NCBI GenBank assembly: GCA_022592445.1
Contig: JABYQR010000099.1
Location: forward strand, 1-64,000
Reading direction: 5' to 3'
DNA length: 64,000 nucleotides
Origin: Cytidiella melzeri
Lineage: Eukaryota > Basidiomycota > Agaricomycetes > Polyporales > Irpicaceae
The notes beneath the pieces are model-generated. The model did no database searches. It saw nothing but the letters and a program-made list of their open reading frames with translations, and was not told the DNA's origin. Shown here piece after piece: positions 34,212 through 45,008 of the stretch; within the stretch, counting starts at the first letter, position 1; every line of letters starts with the position of its first letter. The position numbers and the translations under genes are program-made.

Positions 34212-34901
34212 TGACACGGAGACAAGGCTCGACGTGACAGATAGGGACACGAAGTGGATATCGACGAGGAGGTGGTGGCAGGCGTGTAGCACAGTGCTCT
34301 CACCAGCTATCAGACTTTATACAAGTTGTCTAGCCCAGTAAAGACCAAGAGGTCGAGATGGGGGCTAGGAGCGTACATGTAGCTGCTTATATAGACTTCA
34401 GGGACCTGCGCACAGACCATGTTGAGGGCAGGCTTTGCAAGAAGCCATGTGAACGAAGAACAAAAGACTACCTAAAGGAGAACAATAGCTATTGTCTAGA
34501 CCTTGCCAAGAACTCTACCCGTGAGAGAATCTATCTAAAAGGAGACCAACTATTGTATTCCATTCCCACACCTGTGAGAACATCCTTCCATAAAGAGAAC
34601 AATAGGGAAAGAACAATAAGGAGCCCATGTGGACGGTATCTATGACGTCAAACCCTAGCTATGGGCTGAGCCATGTGTCTGTAGCCATGTGGTCTTACTT
34701 AAGCTAAGTCACATGCCAGTGTGACGTAGTAGCAAGTAATGTGACCGTGTGGAGCGTCTAAGCCACGTGATACGGGCGCTTAATAGACGTGCAAAGGAGT
34801 TTATGCAGAGAGAATTGAAACTAGGTTGTAGCCCGGAGTTTTACAGATAAAAACAAGAGGTAAATTGCGAAAATTAAGGGCTAGTCAGGCCATCCATGAC
34901 A
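34212..34901 (-). repeat. Gypsy-A middle LTR (690 bp, shared)
   Basis: Bounded by TGACACGG and CATGACA on the plus strand. It is the 3' LTR of the unit to its right, because a polypurine tract abuts it, and acts as the 5' LTR of the truncated unit to its left. On the minus strand a TATA box (CTATATAAGC) lies at about 34385-34395. It lacks the 67-bp segment present in the two solo LTR-A copies. No convincing tRNA primer-binding site follows it: the first bases downstream (minus strand TTAGGTCGAGATCG) do not begin with TGG. Confidence 0.9.
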
Positions 34902-34914
34902 TTACCCCCCTCCT
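34902..34914 (-). promoter_or_regulatory. Gypsy-A polypurine tract
   Basis: The minus strand reads AGGAGGGGGGTAA directly before the TGTCATGG start of the 3' LTR. That is the position and composition of the plus-strand primer of LTR retrotransposons. Confidence 0.85.
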
Positions 34915-35066
34915 AAAATCGAGCGTCCTCGCGAAGCATCACTGTGCTGTGGTGATAGAGGTCTTCTACCTGTCTACAGGGATTCAGCAGAATTGCCCCG
35001 ATTGTCTAGTCAGAAGGATGCTAGGAAGTTTCTCCCCTTCTGGTGTCGTTGACTCGACGTTACCCG

Positions 35067-38000
35067 TCAGTGTGATGTTCTTGAGATATCCAGACCGATG
35101 TGTTTGCCTTCATCCCAGCTAAGATCGTATGTAGATGGATAGATCGTGCGAAGGAAAGCGGGGTCGGTCTGGGTATTGAATTCCCGAAAGTGCGAGCGGA
35201 GATCCGCGAAGAGTGAAGCTTTGATGACCCGGGGCGCTCCGGGGTTTGCTTTGTAGAAGTCGTCAATCGCTTCTTGACTATTCTCGAGGTTTTCTACTGG
35301 TTCCCAGCTATTGTGTCCGTCTGAATACCCTTCCCATTTGACAGGAATTGTAGCTTCTTCCACGTCCGTGTAGCCTGCTGTCTAGCACTTTTCGACGACG
35401 TACTGCTCTTCTCCTTCTATGACGATAGGATCAGGAGGTGGAGGTACGTCTTTGCCGTTGTCGTGCCAGGGACTTAGACGGTTGATATGGAAGACGGGGT
35501 GGATTCGGAGATAGCTGGGTAGATCGAGTTTGTAATCGAGATCGCCAATGCGTTCGATGACCTTGTACGGGCCGAGTTGTCGAGGACCGAGTTTAGGGGT
35601 AGCCTGGTGATCTGGACGTTTTTAGCGTTTAGCCAGACCATGTCCCCTACTTGGAAGACGCGTGGAGAGCGCTTCTCAGACTCGTAGAGTTGCTTCATCT
35701 TTTCTTTGCTTAGACGAAGAGCTGCTTCGGTCTCCTTGCGTACTCGAGCCATGTTGTCAAGGCGCTCATCGAGTGATGGGATATTGCTTCGCTTGCCGAC
35801 TGGTATAGTGAAGTCGGGGCGATATCCGTAGATGACTTCAAACGGTGTTTGTGAATTACCCGCATGTACTCGCGAGTTGAGTGCAAACTCAGCCGCCGGC
35901 AGATGATCGACCCAGTCGTCTTGTCGTTGCTGACAGAATAGACGCAGGTACTGTTCGATATCCTGGTTTTTGCGTTCGACTTTGCCATTTCCTTGCGGAT
36001 GATAGGCGGTCGTAAAACCAGTCTCTATGCCTAGGCGGTGATAGAGCGCACGCATGAAGCGCGCTGCAAACTGGGGTCCTCGGTCAGAGAACACCTTCTT
36101 GGGAATGCCGTGAAGTCGGAATACTTCTTTGTAGTGTAGATCGGCAATCCCCTCAGCGTTAACCTTAGTGGTAGTAGGGATGATGTGCGTTTGATCGGAG
36201 TAATGGTCGACGTAGACCGCGATCGAATCAAATCCCTTAGAGGGTGGCAGCTGAGTGATGAGATCTACTCCGACGTGTTCCCAAGGTCCGGCCGGAGTTT
36301 CCTGAGGCTGTAGTACTGCTTTAGGGTGTGGAGCTGACTTGTAGCGTTGGCAGCGATCACAACCTAGTACGTAAGTCTCGATGAAGGCATTCATCTTCGG
36401 CCACCAATAGTGTCGTGAGACTAGCTCTATGGTGCCGTGTTTGCCCGGATGACCAGCCGCGGGTGTGTCATGGCAAGATTTGACGATTTCGTGACGGAGC
36501 TCTTTGTTGTTAGGGATGTAGAGTTTTCCCTTGTAATAGATGAGCCCGTCACTCTCTTCCCATTCGAGTAAACCGCCGACAAGTTTGCGAGGACCCTTCT
36601 TTGCGAAGGGTAGCGAGAGCTTGTGCGACTTCTGCTTCTTGCTCCGTGCATTCTTGGATCTTTGATTCGAGTGGAGAAGCAGTGGCGAGCGCACTGGTAG
36701 CGAGGATCCGGAAGTGTTCCGGTTTCAGTACCACCTGATCCTTGTTGTCTTCTTCGTCCGTGACAGCGTGAGAGTGAAGACGAGAGAGAGGATCAGCGTG
36801 TATCATGGTACTACCGGGCTTGTGTACCAACACGAAGTCGAAGTCAGCCAAGAGTAATGACCAACGTGCTTGACGTCGAGTGAGGTGTTGCGCAGTCTTC
36901 CAGTACTGCAGGTTTGCTGATCTGTCCAGATCTCAAACGGTTCCTTGAGCCCCTCAAGGTAGTGGCGCCAATCTTTGAGAGCCTCGGTGATTGCTAACAT
37001 CTCCCGATCAAAGATTTCGTAGTTACGCTCTGCTTCAGTCATAGAGGCGGACCGGTAGGCGATAGGGTGGTAGAATCCATCTTCCTTCGATTTCTGGGAG
37101 ATGATTCCACCGGTCGCATAGCCCGAGGCATCGACTTCTAGACGTGTAGGGAGTTCAGGGTCCCAGACTGCCAAGATAGGCTTAGTGGTAAAGGCCTTCT
37201 TTAGCAGCGTGAAGGCAGTCTCTTGTGCTGGACCCCAGACGAACGGTACGTCCTTCTTAGTAAGGTCGTGTAGAGGCCGTGCGTGCTTTGAGAAGTCTTG
37301 GATGAAGCGCGGTAGAAGTTGGCAAACCCGATGAATCCTCTGACTTCTTTGAGGTTCTTGGGTGTGGGCCACGTAGAAACTGCTTGGACTTTGACAGGGT
37401 CCATAGCTACTTCGCCAGCGCGAATGATCAACCGAGGTACTCGATCTCAGATTTCTCAAACTCGCACTTTTCCGGACGAAGATACAGATCGTGCTGCTGA
37501 AGTCGCTCGAGGACTTCATGAACAACCTTGCGGTGCTCTGTCAGGTTGTTACTCCAGATCAAGATGTCATCTAGATAGACAGCCACCTTGCCCTCGGCCA
37601 CGAGGTCGGCGAAGATGTTGTCCATCAGAGCTTGGAAGGTAGCGGGTGAGTTCGTGAGACCGAAGAACATGACTTTAGGTTCGAAGAGTCCTCGGTTGGT
37701 AACGAAAGCCGCTTTGTACTCATCTCCTTCTTTGATGCGGACATTGTGATATCCCCAACGAACATCGAATTTGGTGAAGATCTTTGCACCCTTGAGCTTG
37801 TTGATGATGTCGGTGGCAAGCGGTAGAGGGTAGCGGTTCTTCACGGTGATGTCGTTGAGTTTCGATAGTCCTGAATAAGTCGGAGTTTGTTGTCCTTCTT
37901 TTTGATGAAAAAGACTGGAGAAGCCATCGGAGACTTAGAAGGCGTGATGTAACCTTTTGCTAGGTTCTCCTGAATGAACTTGTCAAGTTCGGCTTGTTCG

Positions 38001-38764
38001 TTCAGGGGCATAGGGTAAACTTTCGATTTGATGGTCTCAGGAGCGTCTGGTTTGAGATCAATCGAATGGTCCCAGGGCTGATGCTGGGGTAGCCGATTAG
38101 ACTCTTCCTCAGAGAAGACTTTAGCATGTCTGTGGTACTCTGATGGAACGATGTCTTCGAAGGAGCGCTGAGCTTTAGCTTCGTTTGCTTCGGCAGCAAG
38201 TTGGTAGATAGGTGAAGCCGGCCATACACCAGACTTCGTCAGTGGTGTCTTGGATAATACCGGCTTTGACCCACTGCCTACGTTCTTTGCGATTACCGTC
38301 AACCTTCTGGAAAGGTTCATTAGGAGATTCTTCCGAGCCGCTCGGAATGTCATTTCTCCTTTTTCCCAGTTAACGGTAGGGTTTACGCGCTTGAGCCATG
38401 GTAGCCCAAGAATGACGTCTTCTGGACCTAAGTCCGTGACAAGAAATTCTGCTTTTCCGTGTGATCTCCGACTGTGAGTGTAAGGCGAACGAAGTGTGTT
38501 AATCCGCCAGCTTTATTCTTAGTTCCGTCAATGTTATGCAATGAAATAACCCTTTCGAGCGGGTGCTGAATAATCTTATGCTTCTTGACAACTGGTGCTG
38601 ATGAATAAAGCCGTAGCTCCTGAATCGATCATAGCAGGAACGCGAATGCTTCTATTCAGACCTTTAACTAGTACATGTACACGGAAATGAGATGACAACC
38701 GATCTAGCGACGATATAGTACATGAGGAGATAGTAGACGAGGGCATGGAGTAGACGTTGTACAC
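35067..38764 (-). pseudogene. pol: Gypsy-A pol (protease-RT-RNase H-integrase-chromodomain), frameshifted
   Basis: The domains are in Ty3/gypsy order. Aspartic protease: MIDSGATALFIS, about 38600. Reverse transcriptase: [20 protein letters not shown], about 37880; [12 protein letters not shown]; catalytic [11 protein letters not shown], about 37575. RNase H: RLEVDASGYATGG, about 37130. Integrase: zinc-binding HHCC ending CDRCQRYK, then GVDLITQLP, SDRGPQF and ERKNQDIE as the D,D,E set. C-terminal chromodomain: VKWEGYSDGHNSWEP, about 35320. Several single-base frameshifts (near 38560, 37845, 37430, 36900, 36650, 35590, 35380) break the frame although each domain's motifs are intact. Part of these may be base-calling errors in homopolymers. 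Confidence 0.9.
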
Positions 38765-38855
38765 GAGGAAGACGAGGCAGAAGACGAGGACGACGAAGGA
38801 GGCAAGGACAGGGTATCTAGGGGACTCGCAGCTGCGGCTGTGTCACGAGTCCGCT

Positions 38856-40102
38856 TCAAAAAACCGCATTAATTTTTGCTGCCATCTCATCCATTTGCTT
38901 CTTCTGGATGTCAAGCATGTCCTTGAGCGCAGCAATTTTAGCATCCTTGTCGTTGGACGCGTCTTGCTTGGCTGCAGTAGTAGTCGACGATGTCGACGAG
39001 GTAGCGGCAACCTTTTGTCCCTTAGGGACGCCTTGGAGCCTTTTAGGCAAACTGCCCCCCAGTGACCGGTGCCACCGCAGTGGTTGCAGACCGGGTCATC
39101 GGGGTGCTTTGAGTCCCTCTTCTTGTGACTCTCAGATCCGCAAACCGAGCAGCGCTTGCTCATCTCCTTCTTCCATTTCTGGAAGATCTCCTGTTTGCCT
39201 AGACCCGCAAAGAGCGAGTCGAACGAGGCGGAGAAACGGGAGGCATCGATCTCCATAGCATTGGGATCGCGGAACGCCTGCTGATGGGACTTGCCGTGCC
39301 CTGACGAGCTGTCCACCATGACCTTGCCGGTGCTGTTGCGAAGATCGGCAAGTTGAGCATCGACCGCTTTGCATTGGTCTTTGAGTGCGTCATAGGTGGC
39401 GGCACGGGTTTGAAAGTACGAGACACGTTGCAAGTACTCGGTGCTCAAGCTCGACTTGAGGCGGTCAAAGAGGTCCTGCTGGCTCCAGCCAGTGCGAGGG
39501 GCCCATGTCTCAAACTCGGAGATGTGGGCGGCGAAGGTCTTGTTGCCTTGCTTCATGTTGGCGACTTTCGTCTTGGCCTCCATGACAGCATCTATAGGCT
39601 CGAATTTGGCTTTAAAAGCCTCGATAAATGTGTCCCAGTCATTTCCAAATGCTGGTTTGCTATTGGCTAACTCCTCAATGTGAGGGCGAGCCCAATCAGC
39701 GGCGTCCTCCTGCATGAAAGACAGGGCGCTTGTGATGAGTTTATGAGGATCGAAGATCCTCGCGCCATTATTGTCCACCCGGACCTGGCCTTGCGCGTCT
39801 TGCTGGAAGAACGCTTTTCCTTGATTTTGCGCCCATACTATGAACGCGTGGCGGAAGAGCCGGGCTTCCGACGATGTTTTCCCCTTGAAGGAGACTGGTT
39901 TCTCAACGATGCTTCTTTCCCGAGAAGCGTGGGTAGCAGCGGCAACCGCTGGTGTCTGTGCAGCTGCAAGTGCAGCCACCTGATTGGTCAGGTCTACCAT
40001 CTTTTGTGTCAAGACGCCCAACATATTCAGGACGTCTTGCTGGCTCAGGTTGGCGACTGGGGCAGCTGGGGCAGCAGGGGCGGCGGGCTGGTTGGGGTCC
40101 AT
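38856..40102 (-). pseudogene. gag: Gypsy-A gag, first unit, one frameshift
   Basis: Nearly identical to 32018-33265. A one-base shorter T-run (about 39040) just after the zinc knuckle shifts the last 60 codons out of frame, so the long frame ends in a wrong Arg/Leu-rich tail. The true start is MDPNQPA at 40102; a 1-bp deletion upstream (about 40123) makes the frame look longer (to 40183). Confidence 0.9.
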
Positions 40103-40173
40103 GTCGTCTGTGACCGTGCTCGAATGAAGAAGTGTATGTAATTGTAATGTGGTGGGCAAAACTGGGGACGTGT

Positions 40174-40901
40174 CTAGATCCACTCAAAGTAGCTATCACT
40201 ATTGACTACGTTAAGTTGTGCTAAAACTCTATCGTAGTTTTTACGAAGCTGCTTGAAGGAAACTTTCCCGATTGCTTTACAACCCCAATCCAAGAGCTGC
40301 CACTCGCGGTCTGTTGTGACGGGAGCGAGATCGTCGACTCGGTTGAGGAAACGATTTACTTTGCTGACGAGGTGAAGCAGCGCGCGACGGTGGTCGGGGT
40401 TGGCGCGGTTTAGGAGTTCTTCAAGCTCCGTGAGAGCTTGCAAACGAGTGCGGACAGCGGTAAGTTTTGGCTTAAAATGCCTACGAGATCAACCGGTGAC
40501 AACTTCTTGAAGTCGATCAACACCGGCTTTGGTGCAGTGGGGGCGGAAGTTGGTGCAGGGAGCTTTGCTAGTCGCTCTGCAAAGGTGAGCTTGTGGGTCT
40601 GTTGCTCAGCTAAGGTGCGGTCACGCTCCTCAGCAGCTCGTTCTCCGTATGCTCGTGCAGAGGCGCGGAGTTGGCGATTTTCCTCGTATGAGGGGACGGT
40701 GAGGGTAATGCCTTTAACAGGCGGCTTCTTGGACACGTACTTCGCGACAGTGACCAGGTCCTTGTCAGACCAACGATGAGGTTGACCACTCTTGCGCTTT
40801 TCAGCGAGAGCGTCGAGGAAAGATGGTGGAAGAGACCTCTTGAGCTGAGGCTCAGTGGTAGGGAGGTTCTTAGAGAAACGGGGGCGCGTGTCTTTAGGCA
40901 C
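40174..40901 (-). pseudogene. Gypsy-A ORF0, first unit, one frameshift
   Basis: Matches 33338-34066 except for one A lost from an A-run (about 40475; TTAAAATGCC against TTAAAAATGCC). The loss splits the frame into an N-terminal 163-codon part and a C-terminal part ending YFEWI at 40174. Confidence 0.85.
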
Positions 40902-41046
40902 TAAACAACGCGCAGGGGGTAGAAACGGACGACGTAAGCGTAGCTCAACGGTATGAAGAGACCGGAGACGTACTCGTCAAACAGGAATAAACTTTTTTAA
41001 ACGGTGGGAATGGGGAACCCAGGGTTTCACAACGATCTCGACCTAA

Positions 41047-41738
41047 TGACACGGAGACAAGGCTCGACGTGACAGATAGGGACACGAAGTGGATATCGAC
41101 GAGGAGGTGGTGGCAGGCGTGTAGCACAGTGCTCTCACCAGCTATCAGACTTTATACAAGTTGTCTAGCCCAGTAAAGACCAAGAGGTCGAGATGGGGGC
41201 TAGGAGCGTACATGTAGCTGCTTATATAGACTTCAGGGACCTGCGCACAGACCATGTTGAGGGCAGGCTTTGCAAGAAGCCATGTGAACGAAGAACAAAA
41301 GGACTACCTAAAGGAGAACAATAGCTATTGTCTAGACCTTGCCAAGAACTCTACCCGTGAGAGAATCTATCTAAAAGGAGACCAACTATTGTATTCCATT
41401 CCCACACCTGTGAGAACATCCTTCCATAAAGAGAACAATAGGGAAAGAACAATAAGGAGCCCATGTGGACGGTATCTATGACGTCAAACCCTAGCTATGG
41501 GCTGAGCCATGTGTCTGTAGCCATGTGGTCTTACTTAAGCTAAGTCACATGCCAGTGTGACGTAGTAGCAAGTAATGTGACCGTGTGGAGCGTCTAAGCC
41601 ACGTGATACGGGCGCTTAATAGACGTGCAAAAGGAGTTTATGCAGAGAGAATTGAAACTAGGTTGTAGCCCGGAGTTTTACAGATAAAAACAAGAGGTAA
41701 ATTGCGAAAATTAAGGGCTAGTCAGGCCATTCATGACA
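41047..41738 (-). repeat. Gypsy-A 5' LTR (692 bp)
   Basis: Same edges and TATA position as the LTR at 34212-34901. Visible differences are two 1-bp indels (AAAAGGAC against AAAAGAC; GCAAAAGG against GCAAAGG) and one transition near the end (CCATTCATG against CCATCCATG). It directly abuts the host coding sequence ...DDMSTY at 41739. Confidence 0.9.
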
Positions 41739-44700
41739 TAAGTAGACATGTCGTCAATCGAGTGATAAAAAAGCAGTGCTCCTAACTCGCCCGTGGCCTT
41801 CCAGAGCTCAAGCAGCAAACCGCCGTGCTCATTCTCCAGAAGATCGGGATGTAGGTGAAACACGCCGACTTGCTGCAAGGCTTTGAAGTGTTTGCCTATC
41901 AGGTTGTTGCGGTACTTAACCAGGTAATTCCCCTGCACTGGATATATTGATAGCCCGTCTACTGACGAGCTTTGCAGCCGAGTGGCCATCATTTGCCGCT
42001 GTGAGTCGTTCCAAGCGGTATGAGATGCGTGCCATAGATACTTATCCACCCCTAATAGATAGGTATGGAGCAGCTCGACAATGGTATCCCAATGGACATC
42101 AAGACCTGGAGACGGTGTGTGATCCTTTGCGATGAAGTCTGAGACCCGCTGATTGTGACTCACCTTCCAACGCCAGCAGCTTATTGTAATGATCCCCGGG
42201 ACGAATCTGAGTGCGCAGGGCTGAGCGTTCGTGCCAGTCAGGTAAGGTCATTATCATGCGATGTTGGGAACATACCAGAGTGTTCGGGAAGCGTGCTATA
42301 GCGGTGTGGAGGTTGCTCGGTGAGCCACTTTATGAGGTCCTTCTCGATCTTGTTTATGATCTCGTTCTTCACAGCCTGTCGCGCCTTGCCTTTCAGCTTT
42401 CGATCTTTCAGCCGTACGTCTTGAGTTTCCACGTGCGAGATGTGTTCGTGGTGCAAAACACGAGCTTTCTGGATCAGTTGCTGGATCCAGAACTGCGCGA
42501 TTGGGTCTTTGATCCCACTAGTAGTCTGCATTGTTTCGATGTGCTGCTCATTGCCATGTGTAGCGGCCACCAACTGGCTGATGATTTCTTCTACAGTCTC
42601 ACCTGCTGAGCGTGCTTTTCCTTCCTATGCGTCGGTGAGTGATGAGTTGACTCAGAACATGAATCGTTGCATCACTGACAATCATTTGCGCACCTCGTAC
42701 AAGCTTTGATGACCAATGTGAGTCTCCATGTCTTTTGCGGGTCCCCCAACATGACACTTGCGACAGAACTTATTCCTGTTCAACCCAATGTGCGAGCACA
42801 GCTCGGATTGCTGTGGGTTATCAGCTGCCTCGACGCGTACTATCAAGCGGAACAAAATTTCTTGCTGCAAAACGCAATCATAAGCTTCATGCCAGCGATC
42901 GGGCCCAACGTCTTCTGCAAATCCGTCAAGTTGCTCAAGTGCGCCTGCAGTGGGAGAGGTTGAGCTAAAGCGGACGAAGTACTCCTGCTGAAGCTTGCAG
43001 TGCGGTAAGTTCAGATTTACTGCGTACACATTTGTATGCGCGTTATACTGCTTTGATCGATTTCCAGATACATCGTCTGCCCAGGACATCAGGCCAAGCG
43101 TAAACGTCGGCCGCCCTTGAGCTTTGAGCCGCACCGGATGGGGCATTTCCTTTGTCCAGGGTGGTGCCGCATCTGGTATCAATGTCAGTGAGACAGGTAC
43201 GTGCAAGTCAGATTATTGCTCTCGTGCTACTCACCGTCGAACCGGGCTTTCAACCCCTGATTCTTCAGGTCTAAGACATTGTACATCAACTCGTCAGCTG
43301 TTATACGCATGACTTCGTCGGCGCACAAGTGAGCTACGTTTGTCTGCTCAATGGTCAGTGTTCCAGGCTCTGATAACCCAATCATAACAACACGAAGACT
43401 GACCGTTCTTTCATAGTCTACGCAATAGACATCTGCGCACTGAACTTCTGCGCCTGTACCTTTGTCGATAACGCATAGCCACTTTATCGGTACGACCAAC
43501 CTTCCATCCCGCAGACGAGCTAACTCCTTGATATAGAGATGGTGGCCAGGTGCATTCTTGAGATCTGCCCACATCAGCTGCAGAAGATCGACCTCAGTAT
43601 GTTGTAAACGCTCCGCTTGATAAAACTCCGAGACAGCTGATGATACTTCTACATAGGGTCGGATGTAAGGCCGTACAAGAGGATTGGCCCAGTCCTTGAA
43701 ACCGGCCATCAGGTGAGCACAATCACTGTTGACAACATTGATAACATGCTCACAAGCCGAAACATTTGAGCAGCACCATTGTTATAGAACTCGTTGCCAA
43801 ACGTTGATACGCGCCGACTTGTCTGAAGTCCCATCTCCGCGGTAAGTTTTGCTTGTAATTTCCGTAACGCAGAGAACGATGGCACGTTGGGTGCTCCACA
43901 TTCCTTCATAACCCACATTATAGTTTTCAAATGGTCATCCGACAGCCTCAGACGAGGTAGACTATCTAAGAAATCAAGCAGAAACATCTACACATCAAGG
44001 TGAGACGGCTTCCCTCTGATATCTTGAAAGCAACTCACGATTTTTGTTTGATACGGCGCCCATCTCTGATCATCATTCCTTGCCTCCCGCTGCTCTGGGA
44101 GCACTTCCTCATCCTCGTCTTCATATAGATCTGATCATTGTAGGTATATCAGTGACATTCTCGGTACTTTACAATTAGATCGCTTACCCATCGCTTCTAG
44201 TGCCTCAACAACGTTTGATAATGTTGCATCCTCGCTGTCGAACATGCTCCCGGCACCTTCGTTCGAGTCCCAGAAACCTCCAAGGCACTCATGCGAGTAA
44301 CAATCAAGATCTTCAATGCGCTGGTATAAGGCCTGAGTCGAGGTTTGTTCAACGTCTGCCCCGGCCGTAAAATGGATTGTCTCGCCACTGACATCTTGGT
44401 ATAGGCCGCTGTCGTCGACATCCATCCCCCGAAGAACACTTAGCGGGCTTTCCGAGCGAATACGGGCTACCAAAGGAAGAGGTTGATGCGGGCGGATCTC
44501 CGCGTGCGAGAGCACTGCAGCTGTGCCGACAGTAACAGGAACGGCAGAGGCCACATTGGCAATGCTTCGCCGCGACTGCCAGTTCAGAGAGGTGATGTGC
44601 TTCTCTGTTTTTGTGTGGTCAGTCACATGGTTCCGCTTGATTTTCTGCAGCTTTCCAGAGCGATTTGAACACGGTGTACAGCGGAGATGGTCTGGCTGGC

Positions 44701-44814
44701 TAGGTATGTCTGTAAAGTTGCCTTACAGATATAGTCTCAGCTTATTACCTATCATAGGTTCTTTGCAGTTAAGCTCACCATTCAACTCCTCGTGCTTACG
44801 CTTTGGCGGCATGC
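41739..44814 (-). pseudogene. 5' part of the large uncharacterised gene split by Gypsy-A
   Basis: Nine exons join in phase: 44814-44781, 44709-44188, 44130-44039, 43987-43754, 43694-43235, 43172-42694, 42624-42276, 42220-42164, 42105-41739. They give about 864 residues from MPPKRKHEELN. The N-terminus has a C2H2-like finger (RCTPCSNRS ... NHVTDHTKTEKH). Later blocks include LRLSDDHLKTIMWVMKECGA, SWADDVSGNRSKQYNAHT, EYFVRFSSTSPTAGALEQL, NPQQSELCSHIGLNRNKFCR, VELLHTYLLGVDKYLWHAS and LGALLFYHSIDDMSTY. I recall this as a multi-copy, uncharacterised Agaricomycete family, possibly derived from a mobile element; that is memory, not a search. A 60-bp in-frame segment near 43400 could be a further intron. 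The coding part is undamaged up to the LTR. Confidence 0.8.
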
Positions 44815-45008
44815 TTTCGCACTGAAGAACACGGATGCGGACCCGAATCGGCTGAATCTTGCGCAAAAATTCAGTCCCCGTCACATTTTCTCCAGACGCT
44901 CTCCAAATTACCAAGAGTGAACTGCCACGTCGACGGTTTGTTTTTCAAAACAAAACTTTCTCTTCTCCTCGTATTCATTCACTCACCACTTCTTTCAACC
45001 TCTCTATC
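44815..45008. promoter_or_regulatory. 194-bp divergent promoter
   Basis: The only space between two divergent ATGs (44814 minus and 45009 plus). It contains C/T-rich runs before the plus-strand ATG (CACTTCTTTCAACCTCTCTATC). No TATA box is evident. Such a short shared spacer suggests joint regulation. Confidence 0.55.

Larger units (their letters stand above)
31851..41738 (-). mobile_element. Gypsy-A: Ty3/gypsy chromovirus composite with a shared middle LTR
   Basis: On the minus strand the order is LTR (41738-41047), ORF0, gag, pol with chromodomain, polypurine tract, LTR (34901-34212), then a second ORF0 and gag ending abruptly at 31851. The two LTRs differ by two 1-bp indels and one substitution that I can see, so the insertion is recent. 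The right edge (TGTCATGA) is a clean LTR end in an exon of the host gene. The left edge is inside the gag-pol boundary, at a CATCTC shared with the element's own continuation, so no target duplication survives. The two gag units are nearly identical. A tandem array later cut by a deletion explains it best; misassembly is the alternative. Confidence 0.85.

Noticed and set aside
43380..43445. Extra intron in the split gene (GTCAGT to CAG, 60 bp)
   Set aside because: Splice-like ends exist and removal would tighten the protein, but the segment is in frame and open, so I kept it as exon pending transcripts.
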